This document shows positions 1 through 5,511 of a stretch of DNA of 17,341 nt, in pieces. Source of the stretch: VYDC01 sp034420495 (lineage in GTDB: Bacteria; Chloroflexota; Dehalococcoidia; UBA2979); the NCBI GenBank assembly GCA_034420495.1, contig DAOULG010000242.1, forward strand, positions 1-17,341, read 5' to 3'. Position 1 is the first letter of the stretch. Each line of letters opens with the position of its first letter. The position numbers and the translations under genes were made by a program. The notes below the pieces were generated by a model, which saw nothing but the letters and a program-made list of their open reading frames with translations, did no database searches and was not told the DNA's origin.

Positions 1-24
1 CGCCGCGCAATCTTCGCTTCGGCT

Positions 25-39
25 CGCGGCTCGGCCGCG
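25..39 (-). terminator. Short GC-rich hairpin past the nuclease-like gene
   Basis: A perfect 6-bp stem (CGCGGC / GCCGCG) with a 3-base loop TCG lies 28 bases beyond the stop codon of the minus-strand gene that ends at 67. No T-run follows on the minus strand, so this is at best a weak or Rho-assisted terminator. The rest of 1-66 shows nothing else that I can support. Confidence 0.25.
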
Positions 40-66
40 ACCCTCCGGAAGGACCGCCGACCGACA

Positions 67-1422
67 TCACGACGCCGCTTCCGGAACCGCTGTGCCTGCT
101 GATTCTGAGGAGGTCTCGGCAGTGGGAGTCTCGGTCCCCGCGGACTCGCCGGGGTTGACGAGCCGGGGCGCGCGCGGCTTCCACGTCTCGAGGTTCTGCA
201 CGACCGTCCCATAGAATTCGTTCAGGAGGGAGTTGATGGAGCCGATAAAGGAGCGTTGTCCGGTACCCCGCGCCATGCCCATGTCCCGCGTCAGCGTCAC
301 GTGGAAGCTCCGAGGCGCGACCCGCTGGTCATCGAGGAGTGCCGCCTCGGGCTGTTCGATCAGGGTCTCGAGGAGGGTTGACGTCGTCACCGAGCGGGAC
401 TCGAACCTCGCGTCCACACGGACATTGGCCGGCGCACCCTTGCGAAGGTGACGAACGAGCCAGTTGACGCGCGTGCGGGGTCGCCCCTCGCCCGGGGCAT
501 CGACCTCGAGAGAAGCGGAGATGGTTCGGGTCTTGAGTTCAGCGCGGAGGATGATGTCCGCGACGGCAGCGGGCACGCGCAGGACGCACTCGAGGATGCC
601 GTCATCAGCCAGGGCCCTGGCGGCCCGCGCCCGACGCCGCGCGACATCCTGTCGATCGCGCCGCGGGATGATCTGCCGCACGTCGGCGCCCAACTCACGG
701 CCGAGCTCGAGACACAGGTAGCGCGAGAGTTCGTCCCAGCGCGCGACGACATCGTCGACCCCATCATCGTGCGGCCCGAGCGTGGCGGCCTTCGCGCTGT
801 CACGGATGGATGTCCAGTGCCGGCCCATGTCCTCGAACCGCATGGCCCCCGAACCGGGGTGTTCTAGGTAGGCGATCAATTCGCCGAGGATCCATGCCTG
901 ATCGGTGTCGGCCACCCCCCGGTGCTCGTGCTCCATCACAGCCTCGGTCAACAGCGCGACCCAGGAGATGTGGTGCAGGTCGACCTTCCGCAGCTTGCGC
1001 CTATTGACCGAAACCGGGTGGTCACCGGTAGCCGGTACGATCTGGTTCGAGATCGTCACGACCGCGTCGAACTCGTGCTCGCGCGCGGCATCGAGATAGG
1101 ACTCGACCTGCTGGCGCTCAAGCTCCGTCGTTCCCGTCTTCACCTCGAAGATCGCTACCCAGGTTCGCGTACCGCGCCGGACTCGGACGAGCCCGTCCGG
1201 CCGCACAACGGAGCCGTCGGCCATCTTCAGCGGCACCTCGACGTAGGCCTCGACTATTCCGGCAGGGGCGCCGAAGCGCCCGCGGAGAATCGTCTTGCCA
1301 AACTCGTCCACGGCACCAAGCACGCTGAGCAACGCGGAAGTAGCGCGTGTCTCGCGTTCGCGTTCTCCTCTGATTCCTGAGGTCGGAATCAGCCGGGCAG
1401 ATAGCCAAGCCTCCTCAGCCAT
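67..1422 (-). CDS. PD-(D/E)XK nuclease-like protein of unknown role
   Basis: The 451-residue product has an N-terminal nuclease-like core: VEVPL around 61-65, then PDGL with Asp76, then IFEVK with Glu93 and Lys95, followed by a helix with Gln104 and Tyr109 (QQVESYL). This spacing is the classic PD-(D/E)XK arrangement of restriction-endonuclease-fold enzymes. Residues about 225-405 form a second, unrecognised region, and the last 30 residues are a low-complexity Ser/Thr/Glu/Ala tail. I recall similar long proteins in actinobacterial genomes, without an assigned function. The start is taken as ATG at 1422, with GGAGG four bases upstream; an in-frame GTG at 1446 has no such site. GC is lower than in the metabolic genes, suggesting acquisition. 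No methylase or helicase partner lies beside it, so a restriction role is not shown. Confidence 0.7.
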   Translation of the reverse strand: MAEEAWLSARLIPTSGIRGERERETRATSALLSVLGAVDEFGKTILRGRFGAPAGIVEAYVEVPLKMADGSVVRPDGLVRVRRGTRTWVAIFEVKTGTTELERQQVESYLDAAREHEFDAVVTISNQIVPATGDHPVSVNRRKLRKVDLHHISWVALLTEAVMEHEHRGVADTDQAWILGELIAYLEHPGSGAMRFEDMGRHWTSIRDSAKAATLGPHDDGVDDVVARWDELSRYLCLELGRELGADVRQIIPRRDRQDVARRRARAARALADDGILECVLRVPAAVADIILRAELKTRTISASLEVDAPGEGRPRTRVNWLVRHLRKGAPANVRVDARFESRSVTTSTLLETLIEQPEAALLDDQRVAPRSFHVTLTRDMGMARGTGQRSFIGSINSLLNEFYGTVVQNLETWKPRAPRLVNPGESAGTETPTAETSSESAGTAVPEAAS

Positions 1423-1641
1423 GCCGCCTCCAATCTCGTCACCCACTCACCGACTGCGGCGCGGAAGACCGCCCCCGACTGACAATCTAAGGCCAAGTCG
1501 GAGTGTGCGCAGGGAGAGTGATGAGAGACACGCGCGCCCGCGGTGCATAGGGCCGAAGGCTGAACGGCCGCGTTAGCTCCGGTCGGTCCATGGAGACGTG
1601 ATGCCTCCGCCGACGATGCTCGGGATGCTGCGGGCTTGGGC

Positions 1642-1647
1642 TACGAT
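1642..1647 (+). promoter_or_regulatory. Candidate -10 box (TACGAT) for the reductase gene
   Basis: TACGAT matches four of six positions of the -10 consensus and sits 21 bases before the GTG start at 1669. No convincing -35 box lies 16-18 bases upstream. The remainder of the divergent gap 1423-1668 shows no other feature I can support. Confidence 0.3.
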
Positions 1648-1668
1648 GCAGAGCGCGCTGGAGGGACA

Positions 1669-2646
1669 GTGGTAGACGCACAGCGCGTGGGCGTGATCGG
1701 TGCCGGGGCCGTCGGCAGCTACTACGGAGCCCGCCTCGCCGAGGCGGGCCACGACGTCCGCTTCCTCTTCCGGCGCGACTACGAGGCGGTCCGCGCCGGC
1801 GGGTTGCGCGTGCGGAGCGTGGACGGCGATCTCCATCTCCCGCGGCCGTTCGCGGTGTCTGCGAGCGATCAGATCGGCTCCGTCGACTGGGTCGTGTGCG
1901 CGCTCAAGGCGACATCCCTCGACGAGGTTCCCCGGCTGCTCGGGCCGTGCCTCGAGGACGGGACCCGCATCCTCGTATTGATGAACGGGCTCGGCCTCGA
2001 GGAGCGCTTCGCGCGCTGGTTCGGGGCGCACCGCGTCTTCGGCGCGCTCGCCTTCACCTGCATCAACCGGGGCGAGCCCGGCGTCGTGAACCACCTGCGG
2101 TACGGCCCGATCACCATCGGCCACACCGAGGACGATCCGGCGGAGCTCGAGGCCGCGGCGCGCCTCTGGCAGGGCGCCAGGGTCGAGGTCTCGACGGCGC
2201 CGTCCCTGCTCCGGGCGCGGTGGGAGAAGCTCTGCTGGAACATCCCCTTCAACGGTCTCACCATCGCAGCCGGCGGCGTGGCCACCGACCGGGTGGTCGG
2301 AGACCCGGCGTTGCGTCACGAGGCCCGGGAGCTCATGGCGGAGGTGGTCCGGCTCGGAAATGCCGAGCTCGCCCGCGACGGCGAGCCGCGCCGCATCGAC
2401 GGCGAGGCGGTGATCGAGCGCATGTTCGCGATGACCGACGCGATGGGGCCCTACCGGCCCAGCACGCTCATCGACTTCCTCGAGGGCCGTGAACTCGAGG
2501 TCGAGGCGATCTTCGGAGAGCCTCTCCGCCGCTCGCACGTCCTCGGCGAGCCCGCCCCGCGCCTCGAGCTGATGACGGCCCTGCTGCGCTCCCTCGACGC
2601 CCGCGCCCGGGGGCGCGACACCGGGGACGGCGCCCCCGCCCCCTGA
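1669..2646 (+). CDS. PanE/ApbA-family 2-dehydropantoate 2-reductase-like oxidoreductase
   Basis: This family reduces ketopantoate to pantoate with NADPH in the cytoplasm, on the route to pantothenate and CoA. The 325-residue product begins with a Rossmann motif GAGAVG at 11-16. It then has the MNGLG segment near 105-109, the catalytic-lysine helix EKLCWN (Lys187, Asn191, Asn195), and a C-terminal helical part with ELEVEAIFGEPLRR near 275-288, which supplies the acidic catalytic position in PanE. The length is normal (about 300-330). I chose GTG 1669 because GGAGGG lies three bases upstream and the dinucleotide motif then falls close to the N-terminus; a TTG at 1636 would add 11 unlikely residues. 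No other pantothenate gene is nearby, and the family has many paralogues with other ketoacid substrates, so the exact substrate is open. It converges on the gene at 2705-3688. Confidence 0.82.
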   Translation: MVDAQRVGVIGAGAVGSYYGARLAEAGHDVRFLFRRDYEAVRAGGLRVRSVDGDLHLPRPFAVSASDQIGSVDWVVCALKATSLDEVPRLLGPCLEDGTRILVLMNGLGLEERFARWFGAHRVFGALAFTCINRGEPGVVNHLRYGPITIGHTEDDPAELEAAARLWQGARVEVSTAPSLLRARWEKLCWNIPFNGLTIAAGGVATDRVVGDPALRHEARELMAEVVRLGNAELARDGEPRRIDGEAVIERMFAMTDAMGPYRPSTLIDFLEGRELEVEAIFGEPLRRSHVLGEPAPRLELMTALLRSLDARARGRDTGDGAPAP

Positions 2647-2653
2647 ACGGGCA

Positions 2654-2672
2654 GCGCTGCGACACGCAGCGC
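2654..2672. terminator. Perfect hairpin between convergent genes
   Basis: An 8-bp perfect stem (GCGCTGCG / CGCAGCGC) closes a 3-base loop ACA. It starts 7 bases after the stop of the reductase gene and lies 32 bases beyond the stop of the opposing gene. The position suits a bidirectional terminator, although no T-run follows on either strand, as is common in high-GC genomes. Confidence 0.5.
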
Positions 2673-2704
2673 AGGTAAGCCCCCGGCGCCGCGCCCGCCC
2701 CGCC

Positions 2705-3688
2705 TTAGAAGTCGCCCTCCCGGACCCGCCGTGCCCCGCGCGTCCTCACGACGTCCGGGGTCACCGGGTCGTTGCCGGGGAGGATCCCTGCGCCCTTCTT
2801 GACGGTCGCCGCGGCGACGCTGTCGAGACCGGCCAGGCTTTCGGCGCCCTCGAGCGTCTTCAGATCGCCCCCGTAGTAGTCGAACCACGGCAGCCCGGCA
2901 TCGGCGTACTCGCGCGCGGTGGGGGGCTCCTGCGGCGGACGGGCGCCGGTGACCTCGAGGAAGCGGGCGCTGTTCAGGATGTGCACGAAGCAGCGGGAGC
3001 GCACCGACCGCTCCCACTCGTCGAACCCGTACTCGTCCTCGAAGATCTCCTGCCGCATGAGGCCGCCGGGAGCGAGTCCCATGTCGGGGAGGGGCGCGCT
3101 GACGCGTGCGTAGAGGGCATCGTCGGCCCTCAGCCGCCGCCGCTCGCTCTTGAGCGCCTCCCACGTCGAGGCCTTCATCGGGTAGGCGGAGATCTGCAGC
3201 CCGCCGTGGCTCGCCTCCCCGGTGAGCTGCTCCTCGGCCGAGTAGCCCTCCCCGAGCGGCATCGCGACGAACTGCCGGATCAGGCCCTTCGCGACGCAGA
3301 AGCCGTCGAGCCACGGCTGGTCGGGGACGACGAGGTAGTCCTGCGGCTCCTCCGTGAGTGCGTCCCGCCACGGATCGCCGGTAAGGGCGTTGACCTTGCC
3401 GGCGGCGACCTTCACCGCCATGGGGTATTCCGCGTCGAAGTTGATCCACATCGCTTCGGCCTGGTGCATCGGGAGGAAGGTCCCGCCGCGCCTCTCCCAC
3501 TCGGCGGGGAGCCTCTCCGCGTGGTCGTCGACGTGGTAGAGCGGGAAGCTCCCCAGCCCCGGCGGCAGCGGGTACTCGCGGTTGTCGTCCGGGATGCGGA
3601 GCGTGCGCTGGAAGTCCACCTCCAGGACGGCCTCCTCGTGCACCTCCGGGAACCGGAACACCAGGCTGTTCTCACGTAGCTCGATCAT
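2705..3688 (-). CDS. Conserved protein of unknown function (327 aa)
   Basis: I recognise this as a widespread, uncharacterised bacterial family from conserved blocks, but I know of no established activity. The blocks are FQRTLRIPDD at 26-35, LPPGLGSFPLYHVDD at 41-55, QAEAMWINF at 76-84, QPWLDG at 124-129, IRQFVAMPLGEGY at 137-149, APGGLMRQEIFED at 206-218 and AGLPWFDYYG at 264-273. There is no signal peptide and no membrane segment, so it is probably cytoplasmic. ATG 3688 is preferred because family members as I remember them begin at this point and AGAGGGG lies upstream. A second in-frame ATG at 3763 also has a good ribosome site and would add 25 residues. The XRE gene lies 128 bases upstream on the same strand, so the two may be co-transcribed. 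Function: unknown. Confidence 0.75.
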   Translation of the reverse strand: MIELRENSLVFRFPEVHEEAVLEVDFQRTLRIPDDNREYPLPPGLGSFPLYHVDDHAERLPAEWERRGGTFLPMHQAEAMWINFDAEYPMAVKVAAGKVNALTGDPWRDALTEEPQDYLVVPDQPWLDGFCVAKGLIRQFVAMPLGEGYSAEEQLTGEASHGGLQISAYPMKASTWEALKSERRRLRADDALYARVSAPLPDMGLAPGGLMRQEIFEDEYGFDEWERSVRSRCFVHILNSARFLEVTGARPPQEPPTAREYADAGLPWFDYYGGDLKTLEGAESLAGLDSVAAATVKKGAGILPGNDPVTPDVVRTRGARRVREGDF

Positions 3689-3793
3689 CGTCACCCCTCT
3701 TCTCTTCCCGTCTCGTCTGGCGGTTGCTGACGTGCCGCACCATCCGACCACCCCCTCGAGCATCGTCGTCTCCTCTTCTCTTCGCGGCTCGTC
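3686..3793 (-). repeat. Duplicated ribosome-site/start block upstream of the unknown gene
   Basis: Two similar blocks of 32 and 33 bases end in ATG on the minus strand: 3686-3717 (ATG at 3688) and 3761-3793 (ATG at 3763). Both start with GACGAG, share the core GAAGAGAAGAGG and end in GACGATG; I count about five substitutions plus a small length difference. The two ATGs are 75 bases apart, an exact multiple of three, and in the same open frame, so both could start the protein. This looks like a duplicated translation-initiation region. Confidence 0.6.
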
Positions 3794-3816
3794 CGAGGCG
3801 CCGGGCCGCCGGATTG

Positions 3817-4167
3817 CTACCAGTCGCCGTCCCGGATCTCGCGCGCGACGCGGAGGATGGCGTGGTCCGGGGCGTCCCGGAGCTCGCGGATCAGCTCCGC
3901 GAAGAGCTGCGGCCGCCTCAGGACGATCGCTTGGAGATCGCTCGACACCTTCCCCGCCATCGCGAGCAGCAGGTCGGGATCGGCGCGAAGCTCGGAGGCG
4001 AGGCGCCGGATCGCCGCCTCCGACGGGGGAGCCACCTGGTCCCGCTCGATCTTGCTCAGGTAGGCCGGCTCCACGCCGATCCGCTGCGCCACGCGCCGGA
4101 CGGAATAGGCGGGATCCTCCCTCCGGAAGGACTCGCGGGCCCCGCGGACGTACGCGCCGAATGTCAT
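3817..4167 (-). CDS. Small XRE-family transcriptional regulator
   Basis: The 116-residue protein has a helix-turn-helix of the Xre/Cro type at about 20-60: SVRRVAQRIGVEPAYLSKIE, then the PPSEAAIRRLASEL helix and DPDLLLAMAGKV. This sequence style (a YLSKIER turn, PPSE, LLALAGK) is typical of small regulators often found beside ImmA/IrrE metallopeptidases or other stress and toxin-like partners. The C-terminal part (75-116) is helical and may mediate dimerisation. No metallopeptidase is present; the next gene on this strand is the conserved unknown protein. ATG 4167 is chosen because the domain begins there (MTFGAYVRGAR). It has no Shine-Dalgarno site, but a promoter sits so close that the mRNA should begin at or near the A of ATG. 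A 22-bp palindrome overlies this region, implying autoregulation. Confidence 0.85.
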   Translation of the reverse strand: MTFGAYVRGARESFRREDPAYSVRRVAQRIGVEPAYLSKIERDQVAPPSEAAIRRLASELRADPDLLLAMAGKVSSDLQAIVLRRPQLFAELIRELRDAPDHAILRVAREIRDGDW

Positions 4168-4187
4168 GTGTACTACATAGTACACAT
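4166..4187. promoter_or_regulatory. Perfect palindromic operator over the XRE start
   Basis: ATGTGTACTA (4166-4175) and TAGTACACAT (4178-4187) are exact reverse complements separated by CA. The AT-rich palindrome stands out in a GC-rich region. It covers the candidate -10 box (4174-4179) and two bases of the XRE start codon (4165-4167), the placement expected of a repressor site for a dimeric XRE protein. Binding by the adjacent regulator is inferred. Confidence 0.8.
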
Positions 4188-4202
4188 CTTTCTCCCCGTC
4201 AA
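4174..4202 (-). promoter_or_regulatory. Promoter of the XRE gene, leaderless transcript
   Basis: On the minus strand TTGACG (4197-4202, five of six consensus bases) is followed by exactly 17 bases and then TATGTA (4174-4179, weak match). Six bases separate the -10 box from the ATG at 4167, so transcription would start at about the A of the start codon. This agrees with the lack of a ribosome binding site. Confidence 0.6.
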
Positions 4203-4407
4203 GCGCTCGGGCGGCACGCGGGGAGCAGCCACGAGCAGAGCGCGACCCAGGCAACGGTCGGCGATCGACGCCACTGCCGTCACAGCGCCGATCCCGAGGC
4301 GGTGGCGCCGGGGCTGCCCCCGCACGCGCGGGGCTACGCCGCCATCTCGCGGCGCCCCGAAGCGGGGGATCGACGATCAGGTGCTGCTCTGGGCGCTACC
4401 GCCTCGC

Positions 4408-4421
4408 GCCGTCCGGACGGC
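4408..4421 (-). terminator. Perfect palindrome just past the membrane-protein gene
   Basis: GCCGTCCGGACGGC is a 14-base perfect palindrome beginning one base beyond the stop codon of the gene at 4423-4956. As RNA it folds into a 5-bp stem with a CCGG loop. No T-run follows. The rest of the gap 4168-4407 shows only the regulatory elements of the XRE gene. Confidence 0.35.
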
Positions 4422-4422
4422 C

Positions 4423-4956
4423 TCAGCCGACGCTGGTGAGCACGGCCGTGCCAACGGATGCCACAACGGCGGCCGCGTAGAGTGCCATCAGGCCTGCGGG
4501 GATTCGGGTCTCGAGGCCTGTGAACGGGCGGTAGAGGGAAGGATCTAGTCCTCTGCCAAGCGCGCCCCACTCCGCGGCGAAGACCGCAGCCGGAAGGTGC
4601 TCCTCCAGGAGGTGAATGATCTTGAACTGCGCCGCGTTCAGTTGGCGGAACGACGTCACCATGCGCCACCACGCGAGGCAGATGAAGAAGCCGAGCACGC
4701 TTAGTCCGGCGCCGACGCCCCCACCCGCGACCGGGGTCAGGTCCCCCTCCCGAAGCAGCACCCCGGCGAAGATCAGCAGCGCCGAGTTGATCGAAAGGAA
4801 GAACGTGTTGGCCGCCTGGCGTCGGGCTACCACGCGCTCCGACGACTCCACGAGCAAGCGGTACTGGTCCAGGAGCGACTGCCGGGTCCGCCCATCTCGC
4901 GACGGGGGCCCCGCCGGGAAGAGCTGCCGCTCCAGTGGGTCGGCGTCGGAAGTCAC
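4423..4956 (-). CDS. Three-helix membrane protein, partner of the TIR-like gene
   Basis: The 177-residue product has a charged N-terminus with an amphipathic helix (LLDQYRLLVESSERVVARRQ, 28-47), hydrophobic segments at about 51-68, 76-97 and 154-173, and a conserved-looking stretch between the second and third: WWRMVTSFRQLN at 96-107, then FKIIHLLEEHLP and AEWGALGRG. It has no enzyme motif. The layout resembles small bacterial membrane effectors such as SLATT-type proteins that accompany nucleotide-signalling immunity genes. I recognise the RQLN...FKII...LPxxxxxxEW pattern as a recurrent family but cannot give it a firm name. The start is GTG 4956, overlapping the TGA of the TIR-like gene in GTGA, so translation is probably coupled. 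Lower GC than the core suggests transfer. Inferred role: an inner-membrane effector triggered by the TIR product. Confidence 0.75.
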   Translation of the reverse strand: MTSDADPLERQLFPAGPPSRDGRTRQSLLDQYRLLVESSERVVARRQAANTFFLSINSALLIFAGVLLREGDLTPVAGGGVGAGLSVLGFFICLAWWRMVTSFRQLNAAQFKIIHLLEEHLPAAVFAAEWGALGRGLDPSLYRPFTGLETRIPAGLMALYAAAVVASVGTAVLTSVG

Positions 4957-5363
4957 GCGTTCACACCGCCAAGCTCACGCATGATGACCGCGATGTCCCA
5001 CGGGACCATCGGGACGCCCAGCTCACGCAATGCTCTGGGCGGCCGTCGAACGTCCGGGTCCAACTGCACGGCGAGGAGCTTCTTGCCAAGTTCGTCGCTC
5101 TTGCGGATCTCCCAGTCCACCGCGTCGCTGCTCCAGGTCGACGTCCCGACGAGGCAGATGGTTGCCGAGCATCTCCGGATGAGTCGTTCGACGTTTGTCT
5201 TCCATGCGCGCTCGAACGGCTCCTTGACCGAGTAGTCACGAAACTCGAGGTCGGAACGGCCGCTCCGCGCCTGTGCGCGGAACGCGCTCGCCAGCCGCTG
5301 ATCCTCCATCGCGAAGCTGAGGAAGACATTTCGCGCCACCGGCACCCGCCCATCGCTTTCCAC
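4953..5363 (-). CDS. TIR-like (ThsB/MTH538-type) domain protein
   Basis: The protein is essentially one TIR-like domain of about 130 residues. It has the first strand NVFLSFAMED (12-21), FRDYSV (41-46), the helix NVERLIRRCSATICLVG (57-73), and TSTWSSDAVDWEIRKSDELGKKLLAVQ (in two parts, 74-87 and 88-100). Glu85 in the WEI motif occupies the position of the catalytic glutamate of TIR NAD-cleaving enzymes. The style matches the TIR-like family that includes ThsB of Thoeris defence, in which the enzyme makes a nucleotide signal from NAD after phage infection. The N-terminus is uncertain: GTG 5363 lies five bases after a TATACT box and would be leaderless, while GTG at 5387, 5345 and 5339 are alternatives. 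The gene overlaps the membrane-protein gene by four bases and diverges from the symporter gene. The enzyme activity is predicted only. Confidence 0.82.
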   Translation of the reverse strand: MESDGRVPVARNVFLSFAMEDQRLASAFRAQARSGRSDLEFRDYSVKEPFERAWKTNVERLIRRCSATICLVGTSTWSSDAVDWEIRKSDELGKKLLAVQLDPDVRRPPRALRELGVPMVPWDIAVIMRELGGVNA

Positions 5364-5368
5364 CCGGC

Positions 5369-5374
5369 AGTATA
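5369..5374 (-). promoter_or_regulatory. Candidate -10 box (TATACT) for the TIR-like operon
   Basis: TATACT matches five of six positions of the -10 consensus on the minus strand. It is followed after five bases by GTG 5363, in frame with the TIR domain, suggesting a leaderless message. No good -35 box is present 16-18 bases upstream. The remaining gap to the divergent gene at 5512 holds no other clear site. Confidence 0.4.
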
Positions 5375-5511
5375 GACGGATGCGCACGTGCGTTCTACAT
5401 TCGCCAAGCCGCCTCTATGCCGCCATCGCCGCGGCGGCGGCGGGCTGCGACTGACCGGCACCGTTGCGATACTCCGTCCCGCTACCAACGCGCAATGGAG
5501 TCGGGGTCGAC

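Noticed and set aside
2451..3500. 349-codon minus-strand frame overlapping the conserved unknown gene
   Set aside because: A shifted reading of the gene at 2705-3688, whose own frame has clear conserved blocks.
4300..4400. Possible tRNA-like GC-rich stretch in the gap between the XRE and membrane-protein genes
   Set aside because: I could not fold an acceptor stem with a TPsiC arm and anticodon arm; it looks like plain intergenic or decayed sequence.
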